45,665 nt of DNA, from the NCBI RefSeq assembly GCF_030824335.1, contig NZ_JAVBXX010000035.1, forward strand, positions 1 through 45,665, in the 5' to 3' direction. This stretch comes from Azonexus sp. Its GTDB lineage: Bacteria > Pseudomonadota > Gammaproteobacteria > Burkholderiales > Rhodocyclaceae. Under the pieces are notes generated by a model that was given only the letters and a program-made list of their open reading frames with translations, was not told the origin of the DNA and ran no database searches. Shown piece by piece: positions 16,516-24,948 of this stretch. The translations under genes and the position numbers were made by a program. The first letter of the stretch is position 1, and every line of letters starts with the position of its first letter.

Positions 16516-17562
16516 TTATGCACTTTTCCGCCGGATTGCGGCAGCGGCAGCATCGGCCATTTCGCCGATCAGTGCCGGGCCGCCGTAAATGAAGCCGCTG
16601 TACACCTGGACCAGGCTGGCGCCGGCCTCGATTTTGGTTGCCGCCTGCTCGCCGCGGGTAATCCCGCCGACGCCGATGATCGGTACTTCGCCGGCCAGCG
16701 CGCCGGATAATTTGCGCAAAACATCGGTTGACCGCAGAAATACCGGTGCGCCGGACAAACCGCCGGTTTCGTTGCCGTTCGGCAGGTTTTCGACACCATC
16801 GCGCGACAGCGTGGTGTTGGTGGCGATGACGCCGTCGAAACGATGCCGGCGCAAGGCATCGGCAATCGCCGTAATCTGCGTGTCGTCGAGATCGGGGGCA
16901 ATCTTCAGGGTCATCGGCACGTACTTGCCGTGCTGGTCGGCCAGCTTTTGCTGGCGCTGTTTCAGTTGTGCCAGTAGGTCGTCGAGCGCCTCGTCCTTTT
17001 GCAGTTCGCGCAGGTTCTTGGTATTCGGCGATGAAATATTGACGGTGATGTAGCTGGCGTCGTTGTACACCTTGTCGAGGCAGATCAGGTAATCGTCGGC
17101 CGCTTTTTCCATCGGTGTCGTTGCGTTCTTGCCGATGTTGATACCGAGAATGCCGCCGCGTTTCGGGAATTGCGCCGCGCGCACATTGAACAGCAACTGG
17201 TCGACGCCGGCATTGTTGAAACCCATCCGGTTGATGATGCCCTGCGCTTCCGGGATGCGGAACAGGCGCGGTTTCGGATTGCCTTCCTGCGGGCGCGGCG
17301 TGATCGTGCCGATCTCGATGAAGCCGAAACCCAGTCCGGCCAGCGCGTCGATGTGCTCGCCGTTCTTGTCCAGACCGGCGGCCAGACCGACCGGATTGGG
17401 GAAGGTCAGGCCCATCACCTCGACCGGGCAGGCCGTGACCGGTTTGGCCAGCAGGCCGAGCATACCGGCCGATTCGAGGAAGGACATGCCGGTGAGGCCG
17501 ATGCCGTGCGCCTTTTCGGCGTCCAGCGCGAAGAAGAATTTGCGGATGAGCGGATAGAGCAT
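16516..17562 (-). CDS. pyrD: Dihydroorotate dehydrogenase (quinone), class 2
   Basis: A 348-residue FMN enzyme of pyrimidine biosynthesis, oxidising dihydroorotate to orotate with ubiquinone at the inner membrane. Class 2 features are the N-terminal membrane-associating helices ([19 protein letters not shown]), [22 protein letters not shown] with the catalytic serine, and [19 protein letters not shown]. The start at 17562 matches the family N-terminus; an ATG four codons upstream is also possible, and neither has a strong Shine-Dalgarno. It sits between azlCD and rnf, all on the minus strand. Confidence 0.97.
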   Translation of the reverse strand: MLYPLIRKFFFALDAEKAHGIGLTGMSFLESAGMLGLLAKPVTACPVEVMGLTFPNPVGLAAGLDKNGEHIDALAGLGFGFIEIGTITPRPQEGNPKPRLFRIPEAQGIINRMGFNNAGVDQLLFNVRAAQFPKRGGILGINIGKNATTPMEKAADDYLICLDKVYNDASYITVNISSPNTKNLRELQKDEALDDLLAQLKQRQQKLADQHGKYVPMTLKIAPDLDDTQITAIADALRRHRFDGVIATNTTLSRDGVENLPNGNETGGLSGAPVFLRSTDVLRKLSGALAGEVPIIGVGGITRGEQAATKIEAGASLVQVYSGFIYGGPALIGEMADAAAAAIRRKSA

Positions 17563-17624
17563 AGTGGGCGGCATTTTAGCGCATTGGCGCTGGCTGCGCC
17601 CGGCCAAAACGTCGTGTTTATGCG

Positions 17625-17945
17625 CTAGCCGCCAAGCTGGCGCAGGCCGAGCAAAACCGCCATGCCGGCGATGAACGGCAGCCAGGGATTGCGCGACCAC
17701 AGGGCTGTGGCGACGGCGGCAATGCCGCCACCCAGCTTGGCATTGAGCACATCGATGGTGTCGTTCACCACCAGCATGTCGGGGGCGACAATCGCCGCCA
17801 GCGCGGCAGCCGGTGCGTAGCGCAAGGCGCGCTGCAGTGTCGCCGGCAGCGCAACGCGATTGCCCAGGACGATGAAGCTGGCGCGGGGCAGGGTGGTGGC
17901 CAGACCGATCAGCAAAAAGATCAGCCATAAGGACGTATCGTTCAT
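17625..17945 (-). CDS. azlD: AzlD family branched-chain amino acid exporter subunit
   Basis: A 106-residue membrane protein with three to four hydrophobic helices. It carries the AzlD features [12 protein letters not shown] and [18 protein letters not shown]. AzlCD-type pairs export branched-chain amino acids or analogues; the substrate here is inferred from the family. The start at 17945 lies seven bases after the azlC stop. Confidence 0.9.
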   Translation of the reverse strand: MNDTSLWLIFLLIGLATTLPRASFIVLGNRVALPATLQRALRYAPAAALAAIVAPDMLVVNDTIDVLNAKLGGGIAAVATALWSRNPWLPFIAGMAVLLGLRQLGG

Positions 17946-17952
17946 GCCTCGT

Positions 17953-18675
17953 CTATCCCTGTTTCCTGCGGTGTTCGAGATGTTCGGCGGCAAAACCGGC
18001 GGCGATGCCCAGCACAATGGCGACGACCACACCCAAGCGCAAGGGCATGTTGCGCAGCAGCGTGGCGCTGGCGCCGCCGACCAGCGCGGCTATCAGCATC
18101 GGCCGGATGCGCGCCATCGGCACCAGCAGGACGATCAGCGCGATGGTCGCCATGAATTCCAGTGACCAGCTTTTCGGCACGATGGCCGCCGTGTAAATGC
18201 CGATCAGTGTGAAGCATTGCCAAAGCAGCCAGGACCACAGCGCGGGGGCGAGATAGTAGCCCAGCCGCCAGCGCGGTTCATCGACGTGCAGCATTTTGTC
18301 CAGGCAGGTGGCAAACACGCCATCGGTCAGCAGGTGGCCGGACAGCCAGCGGGCCGGCAGGCCGATGCCCCGAAAACCGGCGGCGATGGCGGCACTGAAA
18401 ATGACGAAACGCAGGTTGAGCGCCAGCGCCGTGACGACGATCAGCCACAGCGGCGCTTCCGCAGCGATCAACGGCAGGGTGCCGAGCTGGGCGGTGCCGG
18501 CAAAGACAATGACGTTCATGCCCATCGCTTCCAGCGGTGAAAACCCCGTGCTGCTCATCGCCATGCCCATGACCAGCGCCCAGGGCACAAGGCCGACCGA
18601 GAACGGCAGGAAGGTGGCAAAGCCTTCGCGCGCGCCCTTAACGAACGGAGATGAAGTGTTGGTCCCGGTCGACAT
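17953..18675 (-). CDS. azlC: AzlC family branched-chain amino acid exporter
   Basis: A 240-residue membrane protein with several helices and AzlC hallmarks: a KGAREGFATFLPFSVG N-terminus, FAGTAQLGTLPLIA, LALNLRFVIFSAAIA and LLTDGVFA. It is paired with azlD seven bases downstream. The ATG at 18675 has no obvious Shine-Dalgarno. It lies 46 bases after the OsmC-YcaO gene on the same strand. Confidence 0.92.
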   Translation of the reverse strand: MSTGTNTSSPFVKGAREGFATFLPFSVGLVPWALVMGMAMSSTGFSPLEAMGMNVIVFAGTAQLGTLPLIAAEAPLWLIVVTALALNLRFVIFSAAIAAGFRGIGLPARWLSGHLLTDGVFATCLDKMLHVDEPRWRLGYYLAPALWSWLLWQCFTLIGIYTAAIVPKSWSLEFMATIALIVLLVPMARIRPMLIAALVGGASATLLRNMPLRLGVVVAIVLGIAAGFAAEHLEHRRKQG

Positions 18676-18721
18676 CGTCAGAAAGATAGATTTGGGTTGG
18701 ATCCAGCCATGACACGTAAGC

Positions 18722-20938
18722 CTACCCGGATATACCCGCTACCTTGGCCCGCGCCGTGTGCAATTTTTTGTAACTGTCGATCAGGCGTTGGTGCCGGTCG
18801 AGTCCTTCCAGTTTCAGGCTCGTTGGCGTCAAGCCGAAGAAGCGAACGCTGCCGTCCGCCGACCCGAGCACTGCATCCATGCGCGGACCGCCGAACATGC
18901 GGCGGAAATTGACCAGGTAATCGTCCAGTTCCAGCTCGTCGTCGAGCAGCACTTCCAGCACCACCTGCAAGGCCTGATAGAACAAGCCGCGCTCGACGGT
19001 GTTCTCGTTGTACTGCAGGAAGGTGCCGACCAGTTCGTGCGCCGCTTCGAATTGCTGCAAGGCGAGATTGATCAGCAGCTTCAACTCGAGAATCGTTAGC
19101 TGGCCCCAGACCGTGTTCTCGTCAAACTCGACCCCGATCAGGGTGATGATCTCGGTGTAATCGTCGAGTTCGCTGTCTTCCAGACGCTCCAGGAGTGCTT
19201 CGAGGCCAGCGTCGTCGAGACTGTGCAGGTTCAGGATGTCGGCGCGGAAGGCCAACGCCTTGTTGGTGTTGTCCCAGATCAGGTCGTCGACCGGGTAGAT
19301 TTCCGAATAACCCGGCACCAGGATGCGGCAAGCGGTGGCGCCGAGCTGGTCGTAGACCGCCATGTACACTTCCTTGCCCATGTCTTCGAGGATGCCGAAC
19401 AGCGTGGCGGCCTCATCGGCATTGGAGTTTTCACCCTCGCCCGAGAAATCCCACTCGACGAATTCGTAATCCGCCTTGGCGCTGAAGAAGCGCCACGACA
19501 CGACGCCGCTGGAGTCGATAAAGTGTTCAACAAAGTTGTTCGGCTCGGTGACGGCGTTGCTCTCGAAAGTGGGTCGCGGCAGATCGTTCAGGCCTTCAAA
19601 ACTGCGTCCCTGCAGCAGCTCGGTCAGACTGCGTTCCAGCGCCACTTCCAGGCTCGGATGCGCGCCAAACGAAGCGAACACACCGCCGGTACGTGGGTTC
19701 ATCAGGGTCACGCACATCACCGGGAACTCGCCGCCCAGCGACGCATCCTTGACCAGCACCGGGAAGCCCTGATTTTCCAGTTCGGCAATGCCGGCCAGAA
19801 TGCCGGGGTACTTCGCCAGCACGTCCTGCGGCACATCGGGCAGCGCGATTTCACCTTCCAGAATTTCGCGTTTGACCGCCCGTTCGAAAATTTCCGACAG
19901 GCACTGCACCTGCGCTTCAGCCAGCGTATTGCCGGCGCTCATGCCGTTGCTCAGGAACAGGTTGTCGATCAGGTTGGTCGGGAAATAGACCGTCTCGCCG
20001 TCCGACTGGCGCACGTAGGGCAGCGCGCAGATGCCGCGTTCGGTATTGCCGGAGTTGGTGTCGTAGAGATGCGAGGCGCGCAGGTCGCCGTCCGGGTTAT
20101 AGATTTCCAGGCAGTAGTCGTCGAGCAGGCCCTTGGGCAGCGCATCCTTCTTGCCCGGCTTGAACCAGCGCTCTTCGGGGTAATGCACGAAGGCCGCGTT
20201 GGCGATCTCCGGGCCCCAGTAATTGTCGTTGTAGAAGTGATTGCAATTGGCCCGCTCGATGAACTCGCCCAGCGCCGAGGCCAGCGCGCTTTCCTTGGTC
20301 GCGCCCTTGCCGTTGGTGAAGCACATCGGCGAATGCGCATCGCGGATATGCAGCGACCAGACGTTGGGCACCAGGTTGCGCCAGGACGCGATCTCGATCT
20401 TCATGCCCAGCCCGGCCAGAATGCCGGACATATTGGCGATGGTCTGTTCCAGCGGCAGATCCTTGCCGGCGATATAGGTGCTGGTTTCCGAATCGGGACT
20501 TGTACCCCGACCCATCGTCAGCAAGGCCTGCGCATCGGCGTCGAGGTTTTCCACCTCTTCGATGACGAAGTCGGGCCCGGTTTGCACCGCCTTTTTCACG
20601 GTGCACCGGTCGATGGAACGCAAAATGCCCTGTCTATCCTTGGCCGAAATATCCGCCGGCAACTCGACCTGAATCTTGAAAGTCTGTTTGTAGCGGTTTT
20701 CCGGATCGACGATGTTGTTCTGCGACAGGCGGATGTTCTCGGTCGGAATATTGCGCGTGTCGCAGTACAGCTTCACGAAATAAGCCGCACACAAGGCCGA
20801 CGAAGCCAGGAAGTAATCGAACGGCCCCGGCGCCGAGCCGTCGCCCTTGTAGCGGATGGGCTGATCGGCGATGACCGTGAAGTCGTCGAACTTGGCCTCG
20901 AGACGAAGCTTGTCGAGAAAATTGACCTTGATTTCCAT
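18722..20938 (-). CDS. ycaO: OsmC-YcaO fusion protein
   Basis: A 738-residue two-domain protein. Residues ~1-140 form an OsmC/Ohr-like domain (GDGSAPGPFDYFLASSALC) with candidate redox cysteines C50 and C112, plus C59. Residues ~150-560 form a YcaO domain with SALASALGEFIERANC and AQVQCLSEIFERAVKREI, which carry conserved ATP-site glutamates. The tail is acidic and helical, perhaps TPR-like. E. coli YcaO (about 586 residues) lacks the OsmC part and is linked to RimO-dependent beta-methylthiolation of ribosomal protein S12. No precursor peptide or cyclodehydratase partner is visible nearby, so a RiPP role is not supported. The start at 20938 was chosen because OsmC-domain similarity begins there. 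Confidence 0.9.
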   Translation of the reverse strand: MEIKVNFLDKLRLEAKFDDFTVIADQPIRYKGDGSAPGPFDYFLASSALCAAYFVKLYCDTRNIPTENIRLSQNNIVDPENRYKQTFKIQVELPADISAKDRQGILRSIDRCTVKKAVQTGPDFVIEEVENLDADAQALLTMGRGTSPDSETSTYIAGKDLPLEQTIANMSGILAGLGMKIEIASWRNLVPNVWSLHIRDAHSPMCFTNGKGATKESALASALGEFIERANCNHFYNDNYWGPEIANAAFVHYPEERWFKPGKKDALPKGLLDDYCLEIYNPDGDLRASHLYDTNSGNTERGICALPYVRQSDGETVYFPTNLIDNLFLSNGMSAGNTLAEAQVQCLSEIFERAVKREILEGEIALPDVPQDVLAKYPGILAGIAELENQGFPVLVKDASLGGEFPVMCVTLMNPRTGGVFASFGAHPSLEVALERSLTELLQGRSFEGLNDLPRPTFESNAVTEPNNFVEHFIDSSGVVSWRFFSAKADYEFVEWDFSGEGENSNADEAATLFGILEDMGKEVYMAVYDQLGATACRILVPGYSEIYPVDDLIWDNTNKALAFRADILNLHSLDDAGLEALLERLEDSELDDYTEIITLIGVEFDENTVWGQLTILELKLLINLALQQFEAAHELVGTFLQYNENTVERGLFYQALQVVLEVLLDDELELDDYLVNFRRMFGGPRMDAVLGSADGSVRFFGLTPTSLKLEGLDRHQRLIDSYKKLHTARAKVAGISG

Positions 20939-21157
20939 GCGGGAATTCCAGAAAAGGCGTGAAAAAACGAATTGGCCGCCATTATCCGGGTTTCCCGGCG
21001 GAGGGGGGCTGGGGGGTGGTGCCGACGCGCCTGCTGTTTTTGCAGGTGCTATGGTGGAATGCATTGCATTATCAGGTTGTAATCGGAGCGGTCGTTCTGG
21101 CCGGAAGATGTGGGCAGAATCGCGCTGATCAGGCTACCTAAATCCAAGGCGGAAAAT

Positions 21158-21181
21158 GACGCTCCGAAAAGCGTCCGTTTT
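21158..21181 (+). terminator. Intrinsic-terminator-like hairpin
   Basis: GACGCT (21158-21163) pairs with AGCGTC (21170-21175) around CCGAAA, followed by CGTTTTT. On the minus strand the hairpin is followed by ATTTTCC and would lie just past the livF remnant, so it may be the old terminator of that gene. The rest of 20939-21213 shows nothing I recognise. Confidence 0.55.
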
Positions 21182-21213
21182 TATCGGTCAACCGCAAAAA
21201 AACGTTAATTTCC

Positions 21214-21432
21214 CTATGGTTCGAGGTAAGCCGCCAGCACCTACTCATTATTGATCAGTGTCTGGTTCGTGCCGGTAACGATGGTATGGCCGGTTTCGAG
21301 GGCTTAGCCGTAGTCGGCAATGGCTAGGGCAGGGAAGGCGTTCCGTTCGTTGAATTGGAGGGTCATGCTTTGTGCTTTAAGGGGCTTGACGGTGTTGAAG
21401 CTATCTTTGACAAGGAGTGGCGCCAGGCTGAA
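21214..21432 (-). pseudogene. livF: Decayed livF fragment (ABC transporter ATPase C-terminus)
   Basis: Read on the minus strand from 21432, this 73-codon frame matches the C-terminus of branched-chain amino acid ABC ATPases (LivF). In order it shows SLAPLLVKDSF, NERNAFPALAIADYG, ALETGHTIVTGTN and NNE-stop-VLAAYLEP. These correspond to the family's GLAPLLVxEIF, VEQNAxxALxIADxGYVLETG and NxxVxxAYLG segments. Two in-frame stops interrupt it (21304-21306 and 21241-21243), and Walker A, the Q-loop and the signature motif are missing. It is not protein-coding now. It fills much of the 578-bp gap between the OsmC-YcaO gene and the 4.5S RNA. The assignment is by eye. Confidence 0.72.
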
Positions 21433-21502
21433 CCTTAATTCCTGGTGCGATTGACTTACGCATTTTTTATGTTTTAACGGACCAGAATGCCTGGTTTCTG
21501 TG

Positions 21503-21511
21503 TGTTAGAAT
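21503..21511 (+). promoter_or_regulatory. Extended -10 promoter of the 4.5S RNA gene
   Basis: TG-T-TAGAAT at 21503-21511 is an extended -10 element placed about seven bases before the inferred 5' end of the 4.5S RNA. The -35 region (around 21483-21488) is weak. TTGACT at 21451-21456 is too far away to pair with it. Confidence 0.6.
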
Positions 21512-21516
21512 TCGAA

Positions 21517-21616
21517 TCGGCGGGTCTCCCCGCATTGTAGTGTGGTGAATCTGGTCAGGTCCGGAAGGAAGCAGCCACAGCCACTAACTACAAGTGCCGG
21601 GGGTTAGGCTCGCCAC
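21517..21616 (+). ncRNA. ffs: Signal recognition particle RNA (4.5S RNA)
   Basis: The SRP core GGTCAGGTCCGGAAGGAAGC is present at about 21553-21572, with the opposite internal-loop strand. Outer arms pair as expected: GGCG (21519-21522) with CGCC (21611-21614), CCCC with GGGG, GCA with TGC and TTGTA with TACAA. The length of about 100 nt fits bacterial 4.5S RNA, which binds Ffh for co-translational targeting. A T5 run at 21622-21626 follows. It lies immediately upstream of dnaX. The ends are estimated to within a few bases. Confidence 0.95.
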
Positions 21617-21643
21617 TTCCATTTTTGCTTTGGTGTGGGGCGA

Positions 21644-23320
21644 ATGAGTTATCAGGTTCTCGCGCGAAAGTGGCGCCCGCGCAATTTTTCTACCCTTGTC
21701 GGACAAGAGCATGTGGTTCGTGCGTTGACTCACGCGCTTTCCGAGCAGCGCTTGCATCATGCCTATTTATTTACTGGCACGCGCGGCGTGGGTAAAACGA
21801 CGATCGCGCGAATTCTGGCAAAGTCCCTGAACTGTGAAGCAGGAATTACCGCTGCGCCCTGCGGACAATGTTCTGCGTGTCTTGAAATTGACGCCGGAAG
21901 ATTTGTTGATTTGCTTGAAGTGGATGCTGCGACAAATACGCGCGTCGATGAAATGCGGCAATTGCTTGAGAACGCTGTTTATGCGCCGACAAGGGGGCGG
22001 TTCAAGGTTTACGTCATTGATGAAGTCCATATGCTTTCGACTTCCGCATTCAATGCAATGTTGAAAACCTTGGAAGAGCCACCGGAGCATGTGAAATTTA
22101 TTCTCGCAACGACCGACCCACAGAAAATTCCAGTCACTGTGTTGTCACGATGTCTCCAGTTCAATCTAAAGCAGATGCCAGCGGGCTTGATCTCTTCGCA
22201 TCTTGCTCAGATTTTGCAAGCGGAAGATGTTCCTTTTGATCATCCTTCACTTGCTTTGATTGCTCGCTCTGCCAATGGCAGCATGCGTGATTCTCTCTCT
22301 CTGCTGGACCAGGCTATCGCGCATGGTGCAGGCAGGGTTGACGAAGTCCAGGTTCGCACAATGCTTGGCAATGTCGATCAGGATCATTTGTTTTCGATTC
22401 TTGAGGCGTTGCACGAAGGAAATGCTTCGGCGTTATTGCAAATTGCATCACTATTGGCCGTAAGAAGTCTCTCGTTTTCTTCTGCATTGCAAGAACTTGG
22501 CACATTGTTAACCCGGCTGCAAATTGCGCAATGTGTACCGTCTTCCGTAGAGGATGATGATCCAGATTACTCTAGGGTCTTCTTTCTTGCAGGGGCTTTG
22601 TCGCCAGAGTTTATTCAGTTGGCTTATCAAATCGTTAATGTTGGGCGTGCAGAGTTGGCAAGTGCCCCCGATGAGTACGCTGGTTTTGTTATGACTTTGC
22701 TGCGTCTGCACACGTTTCGGCCGCGCAAGGTTAACGAATTAATTGATTCAACACGCTTGTCGATTCCAAGGCCACCGGCCATTCCGGCAAAAACAGACAG
22801 CGTGGAGCTCAAGGCGGGCGAATCATTGGCGTCAAAATCGCCATCGCCATCGCCATCGCCATCGCCATCGCCATCGCCATCGCCATCGCCATCGCCATCG
22901 CCATCGCCATCGCCATCGCTTGCCAGGCCATTACTGGACGTTTCAAGTGACTGGCCCGGGATTGTGGCCGGGTTGTCCTTGAGTGGCTTTGCCAAGGAGT
23001 TGGCGGCTAACTGTGAGTTGCGGGAATTGACTGAGTCGCTTTGCTTGTTGCGTTTGCCGGCAACGCTTTCCCATTTGCAGATGAAGCCCGCCCCTGACAG
23101 GTTGCAGCAGGCCTTGGTGGATTATTTTGGGCGGCAGCTAATTCTGAAAATCGAAGTTGGTAATCCCTCGGCAGAAACACCGGCGGCAACACTTGGACGT
23201 CAGCGTCAGGAGCGTCAAGTGTCGGCTGTGGAGGCTATCGAACAGGACTCTTTTGTGCAAAGTGCGATAGAGACACTTGGTGCCTCTATCGTTGAGTCTT
23301 CCATTAAACCTATTGCTTAA
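21644..23320 (+). CDS. dnaX: DNA polymerase III subunit tau/gamma
   Basis: A 558-residue clamp-loader subunit. The start ATG at 21644 follows GGGG; a GTG three codons upstream (21635) is also possible. The AAA+ core has Walker A with GVGKTT (around residues 45-53), a Cys-x8-Cys-x2-Cys-x2-Cys zinc site (CEAG...CGQCSAC), Walker B YVIDEVHMLS and sensor 1 ATTDPQKIP. Residues 399-424 are (Ser-Pro)13, encoded by thirteen perfect TCGCCA repeats, in the linker between the clamp-loader part and the C-terminal tau domain. No A6-7 slippery heptamer like that of E. coli dnaX was seen, so a frameshifted gamma form is not supported. Base composition is more AT-rich than in neighbours. ybaB follows after 12 bases. 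Confidence 0.97.
   Translation: MSYQVLARKWRPRNFSTLVGQEHVVRALTHALSEQRLHHAYLFTGTRGVGKTTIARILAKSLNCEAGITAAPCGQCSACLEIDAGRFVDLLEVDAATNTRVDEMRQLLENAVYAPTRGRFKVYVIDEVHMLSTSAFNAMLKTLEEPPEHVKFILATTDPQKIPVTVLSRCLQFNLKQMPAGLISSHLAQILQAEDVPFDHPSLALIARSANGSMRDSLSLLDQAIAHGAGRVDEVQVRTMLGNVDQDHLFSILEALHEGNASALLQIASLLAVRSLSFSSALQELGTLLTRLQIAQCVPSSVEDDDPDYSRVFFLAGALSPEFIQLAYQIVNVGRAELASAPDEYAGFVMTLLRLHTFRPRKVNELIDSTRLSIPRPPAIPAKTDSVELKAGESLASKSPSPSPSPSPSPSPSPSPSPSPSPSPSLARPLLDVSSDWPGIVAGLSLSGFAKELAANCELRELTESLCLLRLPATLSHLQMKPAPDRLQQALVDYFGRQLILKIEVGNPSAETPAATLGRQRQERQVSAVEAIEQDSFVQSAIETLGASIVESSIKPIA
22838..22915 (+). repeat. Hexanucleotide microsatellite (TCGCCA)13 in dnaX
   Basis: Thirteen exact tandem copies of TCGCCA run from 22838 to 22915 and encode Ser-Pro dipeptides in frame. 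Expansion or contraction by whole units would change linker length without a frameshift. Confidence 0.97.
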
Positions 23321-23332
23321 CGGAGCAACTAG

Positions 23333-23656
23333 ATGATTAAAGCTGGTTTGGGTGGCTTGATGAAACAGGCCCAGATGATGCAAGAGAACATGAAGAAGGC
23401 GCAGGAGCAGCTGGCTCAGATCGAGGTTGAGGGGCAAGCAGGGGCTGGTATGGTCAAGGTATTGATGACCTGCGCGCATGATGTGCGCCGAGTCAGTATT
23501 GACCCTTCCGTTATGGATGACAAAGAAATGCTGGAAGATCTCGTTGCTGCAGCATTGAACGATGCTATTCGGCGGGGTGAGGCTCTTAGTCAGGAGAAAA
23601 TGGCCGGTTTTACGTCAGGGCTCAATTTGCCTCCCGGTTTCAAGCTGCCGTTCTAA
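23333..23656 (+). CDS. ybaB: Nucleoid-associated protein, YbaB/EbfC family
   Basis: A 107-residue DNA-binding protein with the family N-terminus ([24 protein letters not shown], written here only to locate it at residues 3-26), an amphipathic helix, the MVKV...[11 protein letters not shown] strand region and a Gly/Pro tail ([11 protein letters not shown]). It dimerises and binds DNA. CGGAG lies upstream of the ATG. It sits between dnaX and recR, the classic arrangement. Confidence 0.96.
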   Translation: MIKAGLGGLMKQAQMMQENMKKAQEQLAQIEVEGQAGAGMVKVLMTCAHDVRRVSIDPSVMDDKEMLEDLVAAALNDAIRRGEALSQEKMAGFTSGLNLPPGFKLPF

Positions 23657-24259
23657 GTGAATCCAAGTGGCCTTGATTCGCTGATCGAAGCCTTGCGTTG
23701 CTTGCCAGGCGTTGGGCCAAAATCGGCCCAACGCCTGGCGTATCATCTGATGCAGCATGATCGCTCTGGTGCTGCTCGTTTGGGCGAGTCGATACAGCAC
23801 GCACTAAAAGCGGTTCGCCACTGTCAGCGCTGCAACACCTTCACCGAGTTGGAGGTGTGTGAACGTTGCCTCTCCTCCCGGCGCGATGCCAGTCTTCTAT
23901 GTGTTGTTGAAACACCGGTTGATATGAACATGATGGAGCAGACCTTGGCTTATCAAGGGCTCTATTACGTACTGATGGGGAAAATCTCACCGCTCGATGG
24001 CGTCGGGCCACGGAAACTTGATCTGGATAAGCTCTTGTCTCGCGCTACCGACGGTGTTGTGCGGGAGGTGATATTGGCAACCAATTACACCAACGAAGGT
24101 GAAGCGACCGCGCACTACATAACGGCCATGCTAAAAACGAGTGGGGTCGGAATTACTCGAATCGCCCGAGGGGTGCCTGTGGGAGGGGAGCTAGAATATG
24201 TCGATAGTGGCACGCTCGCCCAAGCATTGAGAGAGCGCAAAAGCCTCGGAATGACCTAA
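23657..24259 (+). CDS. recR: Recombination mediator protein RecR
   Basis: A 200-residue protein that acts with RecO/RecF in loading RecA at gaps. It has an N-terminal helix-hairpin-helix ([18 protein letters not shown]), a zinc finger CQRC...CERC, a Toprim domain ([14 protein letters not shown] through [12 protein letters not shown]) and a Walker-B-like C-terminus ([18 protein letters not shown]). The GTG start at 23657 abuts the ybaB stop codon, so translation is probably coupled. A perfect 15-bp inverted repeat lies inside the first 30 codons (23704-23739). Confidence 0.97.
   Translation: MNPSGLDSLIEALRCLPGVGPKSAQRLAYHLMQHDRSGAARLGESIQHALKAVRHCQRCNTFTELEVCERCLSSRRDASLLCVVETPVDMNMMEQTLAYQGLYYVLMGKISPLDGVGPRKLDLDKLLSRATDGVVREVILATNYTNEGEATAHYITAMLKTSGVGITRIARGVPVGGELEYVDSGTLAQALRERKSLGMT
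23704..23739 (+). repeat. Perfect 15-bp inverted repeat inside recR
   Basis: Bases 23704-23718 and 23725-23739 are exact reverse complements (each starts with GCCAGG or GGCCCA) separated by a six-base loop (AAAATC). The hairpin is GC-rich and lies 48-83 bases into recR. It falls in the helix-hairpin-helix codons. No T run follows, so it is not an intrinsic terminator. Confidence 0.9.
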
Positions 24260-24274
24260 CTAGTCGACAGCGGC

Positions 24275-24303
24275 TTTTAACGGGGGTTCCGTTGGCGTAT
24301 AAT
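24275..24303 (+). promoter_or_regulatory. Probable sigma-70 promoter of petABC
   Basis: A perfect TATAAT at 24298-24303 is preceded, after 17 bases, by TTTTAA (24275-24280), a weak -35. It lies about 48 bases before the petA ATG in the recR-petA gap. Confidence 0.6.
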
Positions 24304-24350
24304 TTCGTGTTTGTTTTTAAACCCAACCAATTCCTTTAGGGGTCAGCGTT

Positions 24351-24947
24351 ATGAGCAATCAAGGAAAAATGGACTGTGGTCGGCGACGCCTTATCGTCGC
24401 GACCGCAGCCGTGGGCGGAGTAGGCGCAGTAGCTGCGCTTGTGCCGTTCGTATCCAGTTTGCTTCCGTCCGAACGTGCCAAGGCAGCAGGCGCTCCGGTC
24501 GAAGTCGATATCGGCAAACTGGAGAGCGGTCAGATGATGACCGTTGAATGGCGCGGCAAGCCTGTGTGGATTATTAATCGCACCCAGGCCATGCTTGATA
24601 CGTTGCCGAAGTTAAATGATCAGGTCGCTGACCCGAAGTCGGAAAAAAATCAGCAGCCTGCTTATGCCCAGAACGAAACCCGCTCGGTCAAGCCGGAATT
24701 GCTCGTAGTTGTTGGTATCTGTACCCATCTCGGTTGTTCCCCATCTTCAAAATTCAAGCAGGGAGCCGAAGAGGGAATGACGGCTGACTGGGTAGGCGGC
24801 TTCCTTTGCCCTTGCCATGGTTCTACATTTGACTTTGCCGGCCGTGTTTACAAGGCAAAGCCCGCACCGACCAATCTCGAAGTTCCGCCGCACGTGTATC
24901 TGACTGATACCCGCATCCTGATCGGCGAAGACAAGAAGGGGGCATAA
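24351..24947 (+). CDS. petA: Ubiquinol-cytochrome c reductase iron-sulfur subunit (Rieske)
   Basis: The 198-residue Rieske subunit of the cytochrome bc1 complex. The N-terminus has a twin-arginine motif (CGRRRLIV) and one anchoring helix. The [2Fe-2S] ligands are in CTHLGC (C124, H126) and CPCHGS (C153, H156), with C129 and C155 forming the family disulfide. AGGGG lies upstream of the ATG. petB begins one base after its stop codon. Confidence 0.97.
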   Translation: MSNQGKMDCGRRRLIVATAAVGGVGAVAALVPFVSSLLPSERAKAAGAPVEVDIGKLESGQMMTVEWRGKPVWIINRTQAMLDTLPKLNDQVADPKSEKNQQPAYAQNETRSVKPELLVVVGICTHLGCSPSSKFKQGAEEGMTADWVGGFLCPCHGSTFDFAGRVYKAKPAPTNLEVPPHVYLTDTRILIGEDKKGA

Positions 24948-24948
24948 A

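Noticed and set aside
18722..20938. A RiPP (azoline peptide) biosynthetic cluster around YcaO
   Set aside because: No short precursor peptide, E1-like cyclodehydratase partner or dehydrogenase lies nearby, and the architecture resembles the housekeeping YcaO type.
19223..20962. A 579-codon open frame on the plus strand opposite the OsmC-YcaO gene
   Set aside because: Antisense shadow; the minus-strand frame has conserved OsmC and YcaO motifs.
21451..21479. TTGACT at 21451 as the -35 of the 4.5S RNA promoter
   Set aside because: At 17 bases spacing the -10 would be TTAACG and transcription would start ~30 bases too early. The extended -10 at 21503 fits the RNA 5' end better.
22838..22915. 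Tandem repeat considered as a CRISPR-like array
   Set aside because: The unit is six bases with no spacers and lies in frame within dnaX.
21644..23320. Programmed -1 frameshift in dnaX as in E. coli
   Set aside because: I found only runs of A4-A5 and no A-AAA-AAG-type heptamer with a downstream pause hairpin.
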